Source: Phycisphaerales bacterium (lineage in GTDB: Bacteria; Planctomycetota; Phycisphaerae; Phycisphaerales; UBA1924). From it: 64,000 nucleotides of DNA. The position numbers and the translations under genes are program-made. Below are positions 1 through 8,768 of the stretch, piece after piece (positions within the stretch are counted from its first letter, which is position 1; each line of letters opens with the position of its first letter). The DNA is taken from contig JAJDDN010000006.1 of the NCBI GenBank assembly GCA_029260295.1, forward strand, positions 372,001-436,000. The letters are read 5' to 3'. Under the pieces are notes generated by a model. The model ran no database searches, was not told where the DNA came from, and worked only from the letters and a program-made list of their open reading frames with translations.

Positions 1-26
1 GCGAGTAGTGGCACCCCACAAACAGG

Positions 27-590
27 TTAGTCTTGGACCCCAAGATCATGCTTGGTAAACAACGCATGAAACACAACATCCGCACCCTCGATATTCTCGC
101 GGGCGCCTTCTTGACGATCGATCACACTGATAATCGCGGGCACCGTCGCGCCCATTGATTTGAGGATCTCAACGGCTTCGAGTGCCTGCCCCCCGGTGGT
201 CGCGACATCTTCGATAAAGATCACCACATCACCCTTGTTCACTTCGCCCTCGACCTGCTTGGCGGTGCCGTATTCTTTTTTGGCGTTGCGGACAAAGATC
301 GCTGGCTTGCCAGTTTCCATCGCGGCGATCGTTACCAGCGGGATCCCGCCGAGCTCTGCCCCGGCCAGGCGTGTAACCGATCCGGACTCTTGCTCGATCA
401 ATTTGATCGTTGAAGCGAAGATTGGTCCGAGCTTGGCGAGGATCTCAGGCTTGGTGGAGAACTTGTATTTGTCGAGGTAGTAGTTACTGATCCGCCCGCT
501 GCGGAGGGTGAACTCACCACGCAGGAGCGAAGCGTCGGCGATTTGGCCCGCGAGTTGGGAAGTTGGATCGGTTGAATTGGACGGGTTCAT
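27..590 (-). CDS. pyrE: Orotate phosphoribosyltransferase
   Basis: This enzyme converts orotate and PRPP to OMP in de novo pyrimidine synthesis, in the cytoplasm. The 187-residue protein carries the PRPP-binding loop IEDVATTGG at about residues 126-134, and the early segment LRSGRISNYYLDKYKF fits the orotate-binding part of the family. The reading frame runs open upstream to base 644, but the ATG at 590 (MNPSNSTDP) gives the usual length, and the upstream extension looks unlike any PyrE N-terminus. Its downstream neighbour lies outside the window. The divergent neighbour is a secreted protein, so no operon partner is visible. The family call is firm; only the start is uncertain. Confidence 0.93.
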   Translation of the reverse strand: MNPSNSTDPTSQLAGQIADASLLRGEFTLRSGRISNYYLDKYKFSTKPEILAKLGPIFASTIKLIEQESGSVTRLAGAELGGIPLVTIAAMETGKPAIFVRNAKKEYGTAKQVEGEVNKGDVVIFIEDVATTGGQALEAVEILKSMGATVPAIISVIDRQEGARENIEGADVVFHALFTKHDLGVQD

Positions 591-872
591 GGTAATTCTC
601 GCGGGTTGGGATTGGTAAAGTCCGGGAATTATGCCATTCAACATACGAAAAAGTATGATTTGAACGGTTTTTTACGCAAGGCGCGTCATAATTGGCACCC
701 CTTGGCGTTTGGCTGCGTGAGCCCTGCCTTGGGATGAAGCATCCCTCTTGGCACGCCGATATGTGAATATTCGGCCAGGGATGGTGAATGGATGGACCAC
801 CAGTACGGCAATCGTGTCGCAGGTCCAAGTTGAACAAACATAAACGCTTGAAGGATTCGGGAGGATCTACAG

Positions 873-2027
873 ATGAAGTTGAATACACGCCAGTGTTGGT
901 TGATGGCCGGTCTTGCAATGGGAGTACTTGGAAGCAGCGCGGTTGCCCAGGTTGCCCCGCCTCCAACCCAGCCCACTAAAGAAGAGACTGAATATGTTCC
1001 GCCCGTCAAACAGGTAGCACCAGCGCCTACAGCCAAGCAAGCGAAGCCTCAGGCTGTTCCCCAGAACAGAAAGGCTGGACAAGAGGGCTTGTCGAAAGCG
1101 TCGCTCCCCACCGATACCCCATACCCCAAACTCGCCGTCAAGGGTGCGGATGGCAAAATCAAACGCCTGACTATCCTCCCTGATATTCTTGCATTAACTT
1201 CCAACCCAACTGTGGGTCAAAAATCTGTCGAAGCAATCATGCCTGTTCTTTATGGGCGACGCGCCCGCTTTGAACGGATCATTATCGACAACCTCGATCT
1301 CTACTGGCTCGTTACCGATGGCCGGATCGAGAGTATGAATCTCAACGATATCCAGAACATGGCCGAGATCGCCGAGATGATCAAGCCGCTGGTTGGCCGC
1401 ACAACTCTTTCACAAGAACTCCTCAACCGCGGGATTCTCACAAGAACCCAGGGCGGGATGAATGAATACATCGTCAATGAATACAAACAAGCCATTACCG
1501 CTGAGATTCAGTTTGATACTGAGGATCCCCTGAGTGAAGTCATGCGATTTGTTCTCAAAGACTCTATCCACGAACCATCCCTTGCATATAAAGCTTTGAT
1601 CGCAGAAGCCTCGATTAAAATCGGTGATCTTGTCAATAAAGCCGGGTTAACATCATCTGCAGCAACCCAAATCGCGAAACTCCAGCGCCCGCTCGGCACA
1701 GAACTAGCAACCCAAAATGCTCAGCTCGTCGAGTTTGAAAACGCATTCAGAACATTGAGTGTCGATGAAGCTATGGCTATCTTGACCCAGATGCGAAACC
1801 TCCGCAAAAACCCCGACATTTCCCCGGCCATCAAAAAACCAAATGTGATGCACTCCCGAAAGGTAGATATCAGCGACTCGGATATGATGCAGGGCACTGT
1901 CACTTATAAAGACGGGCGTGTGATTGATACTCAAAAATCAGCCGAGGCTCACAACAAAAAAATCAGTGAGCAAACGGATCAGCTCGAAAAGCAAAAGCAG
2001 GGCAACACTACAAAGTCTGATGATTAA
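873..2027 (+). CDS. Secreted protein of unknown function
   Basis: I do not recognise a family. The 384-residue protein begins with a clear signal peptide (MKLNTRQCWLMAGLAMGVLG, cleavage expected after SAVA-Q near residue 26). A Pro/Ala/Lys-rich linker follows to about residue 80, then a mostly helical charged domain, and the tail is rich in Lys, Gln and Ser. The start is well supported by a GGGAGG ribosome site 10 bases upstream. A strong Rho-independent terminator follows 28 bp after the stop, so it is probably a single-gene unit. It is probably exported to the periplasm or beyond; no catalytic motif is visible. Confidence 0.8.
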   Translation: MKLNTRQCWLMAGLAMGVLGSSAVAQVAPPPTQPTKEETEYVPPVKQVAPAPTAKQAKPQAVPQNRKAGQEGLSKASLPTDTPYPKLAVKGADGKIKRLTILPDILALTSNPTVGQKSVEAIMPVLYGRRARFERIIIDNLDLYWLVTDGRIESMNLNDIQNMAEIAEMIKPLVGRTTLSQELLNRGILTRTQGGMNEYIVNEYKQAITAEIQFDTEDPLSEVMRFVLKDSIHEPSLAYKALIAEASIKIGDLVNKAGLTSSAATQIAKLQRPLGTELATQNAQLVEFENAFRTLSVDEAMAILTQMRNLRKNPDISPAIKKPNVMHSRKVDISDSDMMQGTVTYKDGRVIDTQKSAEAHNKKISEQTDQLEKQKQGNTTKSDD

Positions 2028-2055
2028 TCATCGCTCATCAAAGTAAACCACTTGG

Positions 2056-2081
2056 CACCCGGAGTAATCCGGGTGTTTTTT
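2056..2081 (+). terminator. Rho-independent terminator after the secreted protein gene
   Basis: A perfect 8-bp stem, CACCCGGA (2056-2063) and TCCGGGTG (2068-2075), closes a GTAA tetraloop and is followed by five T residues. The T-tract is on the plus strand only, so it serves the gene ending at 2027 rather than the convergent lysS. Confidence 0.9.
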
Positions 2082-2084
2082 ATA

Positions 2085-3740
2085 TCACGAGTTCGCCTGT
2101 GGCCGCATCATCGGGAATGGGAGCACATCGCGGATTGTCCGCGAGTTGCTCAGTAGCATCACAAGCCGATCAATTCCAAGCCCGAGCCCACCAGCCGGAG
2201 GCATCCCAACCTTGAGTGCGTTGATGAAATCCTCGTCGTAGTTTCGGAAGGTAGATTCTTCATCATCAACCCCCGCGAGCTGCTCACGGAACTTGGCTTC
2301 TTGGATATCAGGATCGTTGAGCTCGGTGTACGCCGGGCCGATCTCCATGCCACCAATAAACAAGTCCCACCGCTCAGCGAGCGGGATTGTGTTGTTCAGT
2401 GTGTCGGCTTTAGGTCTTGTGAGCGGCGATAGTGCTGCAGGGTAATCAACTACAAAGGTTGGTTTGGCCGGATCAATCAACGCTTCGGCAACTTCTTCGA
2501 AGAGTTCGTTGATCACAAAGATGTCCGCGATCGGTGTGCCATCTTCTGACTTGGTCTTCATCCCGCGTTTGGTTGCTTCCTGGCGAGCCTTGTCGATTTC
2601 ATCAATCTCAAAGCCCATAGCTTTTTTATAGAGTTCACTGTATGAAATCTTCTCAAAGCCGCCAGCATAATCAATCGACAGATCGCCAAACGGCATCGAA
2701 CCCGCCTCGCTTCCGGTCTCACTCCCGGCAAGCACCGCAAGCTCACGGATCAACCCCTCGGTGATCTCCATCATGGTTTCGTAGTTGCCGAACGCCTGAT
2801 ATAACTCAAGGCTTGTAAACTCAGGATTGTGAGATTTATCAAGCCCCTCGTTCCTAAAGTTTCGGCTCACCTCATACACCCGAGGCATCCCCCCAACAAG
2901 CAGCCGTTTGAGATAGAGCTCGGGCGCGATCCGGAGTGACAGCTCGATGTCCAGTGCGTTCATATGGGTAAAGAATGGCCTGGCCGCCGCCCCGCCCGCC
3001 TGGGTCTGAAGAACCGGGGTCTCGACTTCCACAAACTCCATCTGATCGAGATACCGGCGAAGCGTCTGCATCATCTTCGATCGCAGCATAAACACACGGG
3101 TCGTCTCAGGATTGACCCACATATCCAGATAACGCTGACGATACCGGAGCTCGGTGTCGGTCAGTCCGGCATGTTTTTCTGGTGGTGGGATCAAGCACTT
3201 GCTCGCCGGGGTGAGTGTATCAACCCAGCAGGTAACCTCGCCTGTGTTGGTTCTGGTGAGCGGACCCTCAGCAATCACGATATCACCAACATCGAGCTTC
3301 TTGCCCAGTGCGAAGCCCTGCTCCTCACAATCACGCTTCGATACCGCGAGCTGAAACGCATCGCTCGAATAATCACGCAAGTTGAGCCAGATCAGTTTGC
3401 CGTTGTCGCGCGCCAGAACCACACGCCCGGCAACCTTCACCCTCGGGCGATCATCAATCACCGCTGGTAAATCAGCATCGGCGGCTTCAGGATTCTCCCG
3501 TTTAGCGGCCTTGCGCGCCTGATTCGATTCTTTGTTCGCTGAATCCGCCGATTCGTCGTAGGCTTTATGAGCATCAGCGAGTGATATTAATCCATCAGTA
3601 CGCTGCCCGTAGGGGAGCAAACCGAGCTCGGCAATATCATCACGATTCGATCGCCGCTGGAGCTCAAGCCTGTGCAAGTCTTGTGGCTCGTCGGTCGTTA
3701 TGCTTTGGGAAGATTCGATCTTTGGGGTGTCTTTACTCAT
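2085..3740 (-). CDS. lysS: Lysyl-tRNA synthetase, class II
   Basis: Charges tRNA-Lys with lysine. The 551-residue sequence shows an N-terminal OB-fold anticodon-binding region and then a class II catalytic core. Motif 2 (NFRNEGLDKSHNPEFTSLE) lies near residues 295-315 and motif 3 (GLGLGIDRLVMLL) close to the C-terminus. It is about 50 residues longer than typical bacterial LysS. The surplus is an N-terminal extension plus a charged Ala/Lys/Glu-rich stretch around residues 70-95 that interrupts the start of the OB region; this looks disordered and is probably lineage-specific. It converges on the secreted protein gene and lies downstream of the Rrf2 regulator gene on the same strand. Confidence 0.97.
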   Translation of the reverse strand: MSKDTPKIESSQSITTDEPQDLHRLELQRRSNRDDIAELGLLPYGQRTDGLISLADAHKAYDESADSANKESNQARKAAKRENPEAADADLPAVIDDRPRVKVAGRVVLARDNGKLIWLNLRDYSSDAFQLAVSKRDCEEQGFALGKKLDVGDIVIAEGPLTRTNTGEVTCWVDTLTPASKCLIPPPEKHAGLTDTELRYRQRYLDMWVNPETTRVFMLRSKMMQTLRRYLDQMEFVEVETPVLQTQAGGAAARPFFTHMNALDIELSLRIAPELYLKRLLVGGMPRVYEVSRNFRNEGLDKSHNPEFTSLELYQAFGNYETMMEITEGLIRELAVLAGSETGSEAGSMPFGDLSIDYAGGFEKISYSELYKKAMGFEIDEIDKARQEATKRGMKTKSEDGTPIADIFVINELFEEVAEALIDPAKPTFVVDYPAALSPLTRPKADTLNNTIPLAERWDLFIGGMEIGPAYTELNDPDIQEAKFREQLAGVDDEESTFRNYDEDFINALKVGMPPAGGLGLGIDRLVMLLSNSRTIRDVLPFPMMRPQANS

Positions 3741-3806
3741 CGCTGCGATGATATTCAGCCGGATGGGTGTGGTCTGGTTTCTATACGAATCCGTGTGTGA
3801 CCGTGC

Positions 3807-4283
3807 TTATTTCTTCCCACTCATGGTGAGTTCCACCTGGGTAGTCATATCTTCATCACACAACGGACGGATATCCCCGAGCTCGCCAATCATGTCAGCC
3901 ATCGTAATACCAGAGAACTGATTAATAAGCATCTCAATCGACTCATCGAGTTTACGGTGCAACGGACAGAGTGTTCCAGAGTGGTTATCAAGGCCCAGCG
4001 GGCATGTCTTGATGCGATGAATTGGATCAATCGCGTTTATCACATCCAGCATCGAGATCTCTTCAGCAGCACGCGTGAGTTTGTATCCACCACCAACCCC
4101 ACGCCGACCGGTCACAATATTTGACCGTGCCAAAAGCTGAAGAACCTTGGCCAGATAGTTCATCGGAACCTTGGTCATCGTCGCAAGATCTGAGGTCGAA
4201 ACCAACCCCTCTTGTCTATAAGCTAAACAAATCGTGGCGCGAAGAGCGTATTCAGTGGTTTGAGAGAGCAAGCGGACCTCCAT
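3807..4283 (-). CDS. Rrf2-family transcriptional regulator
   Basis: A winged-helix DNA-binding regulator of the Rrf2 group (IscR/NsrR/CymR relatives). The N-terminal LLSQTTEYALRATICLA is the family signature, and RRGVGGGYKLTRAAEEISMLD is the wing region. Three cysteines follow: KTCPLG and TLCPLH, 12 residues apart, and LCDED further on. Fe-S-binding members also have three cysteines, but with tighter spacing, so cluster binding is only possible. A TTGTCA-17-TAATCT promoter overlaps the upstream extension of the frame, which argues against a start at 4328. The ATG at 4283 has no ribosome site. A TTG at 4271, preceded by GGAGG, would give MLSQTTEYALRA and is a serious alternative. Confidence 0.88.
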   Translation of the reverse strand: MEVRLLSQTTEYALRATICLAYRQEGLVSTSDLATMTKVPMNYLAKVLQLLARSNIVTGRRGVGGGYKLTRAAEEISMLDVINAIDPIHRIKTCPLGLDNHSGTLCPLHRKLDESIEMLINQFSGITMADMIGELGDIRPLCDEDMTTQVELTMSGKK

Positions 4284-4299
4284 GTCTAGATTAATACCG

Positions 4300-4328
4300 A
4301 GATTACATGATCCACGGCCATTTGACAA
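4300..4328 (-). promoter_or_regulatory. Sigma-70-type promoter of the Rrf2 gene
   Basis: On the minus strand the sequence reads TTGTCA (4328-4323), a 17-base spacer, then TAATCT (4305-4300). Transcription would start near 4293, only about 10 bases before the ATG at 4283, which also supports the alternative TTG start at 4271. Found by eye. Confidence 0.6.
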
Positions 4329-4402
4329 GTCTTCCCGCCATTCTATTCTGGGATGATTCTGAAATGCAGTTAAATACTTGTTTTTTTCATCAATTCAATC
4401 TG

Positions 4403-5458
4403 TTAGTGGTCAATTACACTCTGTAGGGCACTGCGAGATCGATTATCAAGCCCATCGACTGGGACAGTCTCAAGCAAGTTGTCAATTACAGTCTCCGGCG
4501 TCACCTGATCCGCCTGGGCATTGAAGTTAAGCACAACACGATGACGGAGCACCGGATGGGCGATTGCACGGATGGTGTCGACCGTCACCAATCCGTCGCC
4601 CACAAGCATCGCGTGGGCCTTGGCAGCATGCACAAGTGCCTCACTCGCTCGAGGACCGGCACCCCACGATACATAATCACGGACCATATCAGGCACTGGG
4701 CCATCCTCATTGGCCCGTGTCGAACGGACCAGCCGCAATGCGTATTTGCACACATGCTCAGGCACCGGCGTGTGCTTGATAATTTTCTGAACCTCAAGAA
4801 TCCGATCTGTATCAATCACAGGCTCAACAGCATGTTCACCCTTGGTAGCACTCCGCTTGATGACCTCGAGCTCTTCTTCTTCGGTGGGATACCGCACAAG
4901 AATCTGGAACATAAAGCGATCAAGCTGGGCTTCAGGAAGCGGGTAGGTGCCCTCTTGCTCGAGCGGGTTCTGGGTTGCCAGAACGAAGAACGGATCCGGG
5001 AGCGGATGCCGGGTTCCACCAGCGGTGACCTGGCGTTCCTGCATCGCTTCGAGCAGAGCCGCCTGGGTCTTCGGTGGTGTGCGGTTTATTTCATCAGCCA
5101 GAATCACACTTGCAAAGATCGGCCCTGGGACAAATCTGAGCGACCGCTTGCCGGTGGCTTTATCTTCTTCGATGACCTCGGTGCCCGTAATATCGCTGGG
5201 CATAAGGTCAGGGGTGAACTGGATGCGTGAGAACCCGAGTTCCATCGTCTGAGCAATCGTGGAAATCACAAGTGTTTTGGCCAATCCCGGAACACCAACG
5301 AGCATCGCGTGCCCCCGAGAAAACACACACATCAGGATTTGATCAATGACCTCATCCTGTCCAACGATCACTTTACCGATCTCGGATTTGAGCAGTCCAT
5401 AGCTCTCGCGGACAAGAGCGATCATTTCTTCGCCATTCTTCGATTGGTTCTCGGACAT
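4403..5458 (-). CDS. MoxR-family AAA+ ATPase
   Basis: A chaperone-like AAA+ ATPase that typically inserts metal or remodels partner proteins of the vWA/DUF58 type. The 351 residues contain Walker A GVPGLAKT near residue 58, Walker B ILADEINR near residue 120, the following TPPKTQAALLEAMQERQVT segment, the sensor-1 region FFVLATQNPLEQEGTYPLPEAQ split by one turn, and the C-terminal lid with HPVLRHRV. Length and motifs are those of the core MoxR family. The usual DUF58 and vWA partners are not next to it: upstream is a terminator and downstream is the Rrf2 gene, 119 bp away with its own promoter. Confidence 0.93.
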   Translation of the reverse strand: MSENQSKNGEEMIALVRESYGLLKSEIGKVIVGQDEVIDQILMCVFSRGHAMLVGVPGLAKTLVISTIAQTMELGFSRIQFTPDLMPSDITGTEVIEEDKATGKRSLRFVPGPIFASVILADEINRTPPKTQAALLEAMQERQVTAGGTRHPLPDPFFVLATQNPLEQEGTYPLPEAQLDRFMFQILVRYPTEEEELEVIKRSATKGEHAVEPVIDTDRILEVQKIIKHTPVPEHVCKYALRLVRSTRANEDGPVPDMVRDYVSWGAGPRASEALVHAAKAHAMLVGDGLVTVDTIRAIAHPVLRHRVVLNFNAQADQVTPETVIDNLLETVPVDGLDNRSRSALQSVIDH

Positions 5459-5532
5459 GTATCAAGCTCCATATGGACGATTGACAAACGCACGCCCGTG
5501 ATTCATCATACCGGATCACCGAGGTAAAGTTG

Positions 5533-5574
5533 AAAAAAAATGGCGGCTGCACGGGGTCTCATCGCGCAGCCGCC
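5533..5574 (-). terminator. Rho-independent terminator of the sigma/anti-sigma/PDZ unit
   Basis: A 9-bp GC-rich stem, GGCGGCTGC (5542-5550) with GCAGCCGCC (5566-5574), encloses a 15-base loop and is followed on the minus strand by eight T residues (5540-5533). It ends transcription arriving from the PDZ gene and separates it from the moxR gene. Confidence 0.85.
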
Positions 5575-5714
5575 GGGGGACGGTTCCACATAAATGCGAA
5601 ACCGGCGTCGTGGTCAGCATTGGGTACCTTTCGGTACATCGTCTTGATTGGGAAACTCCCAACCTCTCTTTCAACCGATGAGCTTCAAATAGGTTGCTCA
5701 TCAAAGAAAGTTTT

Positions 5715-7130
5715 TCAATCATCTTCATCGAGCCGATCAATCAATCGCTCGATGAGCCCGGTTAAGCTCTCCATCCGGGAATCAAGCACCGATTCGAGTT
5801 CGTTGAGGCGTTCTTCGAGCTCGCCAAGACGCCCGTCGAGCTCTGCTTCGATCTCTGGCATGGACCCGTGCAGTTTCTCGGCCATCTCGTGGAGCTTACC
5901 TTCAAGGCCTTCGAGGCTCTGAAGGCCTTCGAGCCCTTTCAGTTCAAGGCCTTCGACATGCCGTTTAAGGAGCAACTGCCCATCCTTAAACTCCATCGTC
6001 ATCCGCTCGGCGTCCTGCATCGCTTGTTCAGCCTTCATTTGCATGCGATCGATAATGAATCTGCGTTTATCTTCGTCCACTTGTGATGCATGTTCGTCTG
6101 TTCTGAACTCAAACTCCATAGCACCACCCTTTCCGAAAGCGGACCAAACATTCTCATCGAGCGACGCGATGATCTTGGCCTCGATTTGGGCAATCTGATC
6201 TTTATTGATTCCTTGGTTTCGGAGTGCATCAAGAATCTTGGCATGCGTTTTTTCCTGGGCTTCAGGGCTGAAGAAATAACGGTTCGCTTGTGGAGTTGTG
6301 CGGACATTGCCGGGGAATCTATCAAGTGTGGCCCATTGCCCGCCGTCCTCTGTTATATCGACGACATGACCAAGTGCCTCGGCGTTGTAGGCGTGGAGTT
6401 TGGTGCCGATATTCATTTTCTCGCCGTTGCGAATCACAACGATTTTAAGCTCATCACCCGGGCTGTGCTGACCGAGAATTTTTGTCAAGTCTGCCGGTGA
6501 AACACCGTCGGATCCATCAATCGAGATGATGATGTCATGATCCTTCATCCCGGCTTTATCAGCAGATAACCCTTTGATTACCGATTCAACGATGATTGCT
6601 TTCCCATGGATCCCGAGCTGCTTACGGAGTGATTCGCCCGGTTCGTCGGAGTAGATCCCGAGCATTACTTTTGGAGTCATAAGTTTACCGACAAGCAAAT
6701 CACCTTTACTTTCATCACTGACAAAAACATGAAGCGGCTGAGCACTCTCTTCTGTAACAAAGACAGTGTGTGTCCCGTCGTGCTTGACATGTTTGGCGTG
6801 CTTGGCATCGGTGGTAAACTCGAGTTCAAACTCGTATAACACGCCGCCGTCATCTTTGAAAATGACCACCGCGTTGTCATCTTTCTTAATCAACTTGTCG
6901 GAAACCCGATCACCATCAACAACAACGGCTACTACCTCGCCGCCTTCCATACGGAGTTCGTAGGTGTGTGTCCCATCAGCGATCTTCTGAACCCAAACGG
7001 TATGTTCTGATGTTTGTTTGCCGTCATGTTCAGGATGAACTGTGCTCTCGACGACAAAGCCGTCGGTTGCGGCCAGTGCCGATCCAGATAATCCGAAGAG
7101 AATCGCTGCAGTAAGAAGTGTTCGTTTCAT
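5715..7130 (-). CDS. Secreted PDZ-domain protein with C-terminal coiled coil
   Basis: A 471-residue exported protein. Residues 1-22 form a signal peptide (MKRTLLTAAILFGLSGSALAA). The next 140 residues are beta-rich and His/Lys-rich (KHAKHVKHDGTHTV). A PDZ domain follows at about 165-260, with GIHGKAIIVESVIKGLSADKAG and DHDIIISIDG typical of substrate-peptide-binding PDZ modules. The last 130 residues are a long helix with leucine repeats (GLEGLQSLEGLEGKLHEM), a likely coiled coil. No protease triad is present, so it is a binding protein rather than a DegP. The ATG at 7130 is preceded by GGAGG, while the in-frame ATG at 7145 overlaps that ribosome site and is rejected. It follows the ECF sigma and anti-sigma genes and may be their output or sensor. 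Confidence 0.85.
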   Translation of the reverse strand: MKRTLLTAAILFGLSGSALAATDGFVVESTVHPEHDGKQTSEHTVWVQKIADGTHTYELRMEGGEVVAVVVDGDRVSDKLIKKDDNAVVIFKDDGGVLYEFELEFTTDAKHAKHVKHDGTHTVFVTEESAQPLHVFVSDESKGDLLVGKLMTPKVMLGIYSDEPGESLRKQLGIHGKAIIVESVIKGLSADKAGMKDHDIIISIDGSDGVSPADLTKILGQHSPGDELKIVVIRNGEKMNIGTKLHAYNAEALGHVVDITEDGGQWATLDRFPGNVRTTPQANRYFFSPEAQEKTHAKILDALRNQGINKDQIAQIEAKIIASLDENVWSAFGKGGAMEFEFRTDEHASQVDEDKRRFIIDRMQMKAEQAMQDAERMTMEFKDGQLLLKRHVEGLELKGLEGLQSLEGLEGKLHEMAEKLHGSMPEIEAELDGRLGELEERLNELESVLDSRMESLTGLIERLIDRLDEDD

Positions 7131-7300
7131 TGTGGTTGCCTCCATGAGTGGATGTGGTGTTCTGATTGGTGTACAGAGTTGTGGTTCTATGCTTTATGGT
7201 TCTTGAGTGCCCAAATAAATAACAAGGGCCCGCTTATACAGATGCGCTCCGGCTGTTAACCCGTCGCTTCATACTTAAAATAGTGATATAAACTCAGAAA

Positions 7301-7969
7301 TCACTGAGATTTTCGTGTCTTGAGCAATTGAATATCAACCGGGATTACTACTGCATTGCCAAACTCGTCGACCGCCTCGCGGTATGCTTTATCAAGCACC
7401 CGACGCTCGACGACCTGACGGATAAAGGTCACCTCGATGGTTCCATCCTCGAGTGGGAGTGTCTCAATCACAATCTGATTCGGCATCTCCCCAACAACCT
7501 GTCCGCTGGTTTGGCCGGCGTTGAGATACTGACCAAACGCCTCATCAGGGCTCGCCTGTTGAAGTGCCGGTAGCATCCCAGCCGTCGGTCCTGTATTTGT
7601 TTGTCCTGGGTTCATCGAGATCGTTCCGGTAAACCATCCGAGCAGCACAACCCCCGCGATCGCCCAGCCGCCCCACCGCGATGCCGTTGTCACACGGCTC
7701 TCAAAGACCAATGGCGAGCCCGATCCGCCCGGAAGATCAACGCCATCAGCAATCGCCGTCGCCGCGTGCATCACTTCGCACAAGGCCTCGTGCTCGCGCT
7801 GAGCGTCGCTCAGATCCGTCCAAACCTCCGCATCACTTGCGGCCAGAATTCGGAACGAGGACCAGTCCTCAGGACTCGCTGAGCCATCAATCACACGCGA
7901 GATCAATAGATCACGCAGGTGTGCCGAGTTTTCAGGGCTCATATTCGATTGGTTCTGATCATTGTTCAT
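7301..7969 (-). CDS. Putative membrane anti-sigma factor
   Basis: A 222-residue protein with a cytoplasmic N-terminal part and one membrane helix near residues 100-118 (WGGWAIAGVVLLGWFTGTI). A Gln/Gly/Ala-rich linker follows, then an extracytoplasmic C-terminal domain rich in beta strands. The N-terminal helical segment, LLISRVIDGSASPEDWSSF then a DLSDAQREHEALCEVMHA helix, has the general look of anti-sigma domains in planctomycetes, but no zinc-binding HxxxCxxC motif is present. The gene starts at ATG 7969, coupled to the sigma factor stop by a TGATG overlap with GGAGG just upstream. The function is inferred mainly from this coupling and topology. Confidence 0.72.
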   Translation of the reverse strand: MNNDQNQSNMSPENSAHLRDLLISRVIDGSASPEDWSSFRILAASDAEVWTDLSDAQREHEALCEVMHAATAIADGVDLPGGSGSPLVFESRVTTASRWGGWAIAGVVLLGWFTGTISMNPGQTNTGPTAGMLPALQQASPDEAFGQYLNAGQTSGQVVGEMPNQIVIETLPLEDGTIEVTFIRQVVERRVLDKAYREAVDEFGNAVVIPVDIQLLKTRKSQ

Positions 7970-8583
7970 CAAGCACCTCCAACACGGATTACCCGTATTC
8001 CTTGCTTACTCTTGGCTTCGAGTTCCTGCTTTGTCTGCAGTTCAATAGTCTCGCGGAGCATCCGTCGCCCCCGTGCGATTCGTGTCTCGATCGTTGTCTC
8101 TGGGAGTGAGAGCACCTCGGCGATTTGTTTATAACTCATCGATTGTTGACACCGCATCAGTACCGGCTCGCGGTATTTTTCGGGCAGACTCAGTGCCGCA
8201 TCAAGTACACGCTTGGCGTCTTCTGAGAGCTGCATGTTTCCGATCTGCCCCCCAAAGTTATTCGCGTCTCTCGCCCGGCCAACCAATCGCAGCATCCCGA
8301 CGCGCCGGCGCGACGCCTTGCGTCCCTGCTCGCGGGCGATGTTGATCGTTACTGTTCGCAGCCAAGGTTTGAAAAGCGACGGATCCCGGACCTCGTGCAC
8401 CTTCCGGCAGACTTGTAATGCGACCAACTGCAACAAATCCTCCAGATCCGCTTCGCGGGGTTTATGAGCTATCAGGATCACCGCAACCCAACGGCGCACG
8501 CCAACCCACACCTGCGACAACGCGTCGCTGTGCCCGGCAATCGCTGCCTCGATCGGCAGTGTTTGATCCCAGCGTTCGTTCAT
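7969..8583 (-). CDS. ECF-type RNA polymerase sigma factor
   Basis: A 204-residue sigma-70-family factor. Region 2 is visible as DLEDLLQLVALQVCRKV and FKPWLRTVTINIAREQ (about residues 45-85). Region 4 (about 125-180) contains LPEKYREPVLMR and the HTH SYKQIAEVLSLPETTIETRIARGRRMLRE. No region 3 lies between them, as expected for the extracytoplasmic function group. It is the first gene of a three-gene unit with the coupled membrane protein and the PDZ protein, an arrangement typical of envelope-stress regulons. A near-perfect inverted repeat lies about 75-110 bp upstream. Confidence 0.92.
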   Translation of the reverse strand: MNERWDQTLPIEAAIAGHSDALSQVWVGVRRWVAVILIAHKPREADLEDLLQLVALQVCRKVHEVRDPSLFKPWLRTVTINIAREQGRKASRRRVGMLRLVGRARDANNFGGQIGNMQLSEDAKRVLDAALSLPEKYREPVLMRCQQSMSYKQIAEVLSLPETTIETRIARGRRMLRETIELQTKQELEAKSKQGIRVIRVGGA

Positions 8584-8658
8584 TTCAAATCACGCACGAC
8601 CCGAAGTCCCCTTCCATAATCAACATATCGACACCTACCCAGATGCGCCTCAAAGTTC

Positions 8659-8693
8659 ATTCTGTCATGATCTGTACGAATTAATGTCAGAAT
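8659..8693. promoter_or_regulatory. Inverted repeat between sigma-factor gene and tatC
   Basis: ATTCTGTCAT (8659-8668) and ATGTCAGAAT (8684-8693) match as a 10-bp inverted repeat with one mismatch and a 15-base spacer. It lies between two divergent genes, the sigma factor (start 8583) and tatC (start 8769), where a dimeric regulator could control either. No -10/-35 pair could be fixed with confidence. Confidence 0.4.
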
Positions 8694-8768
8694 TGATCGA
8701 ATTCTCAAAGCCGCAAATGCCTATTCCCATAAGTATTACTGGTCAGATGCCCCCTAGAGTTGCACCGC

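Noticed and set aside
591..872. Small hairpins GGGATG-AAG-CATCCC and GCCGA...TCGGC in the leader of the first secreted protein gene
   Set aside because: Stems of only 5-6 bp without a conserved riboswitch pattern or T-tract; not enough to call a regulatory element.
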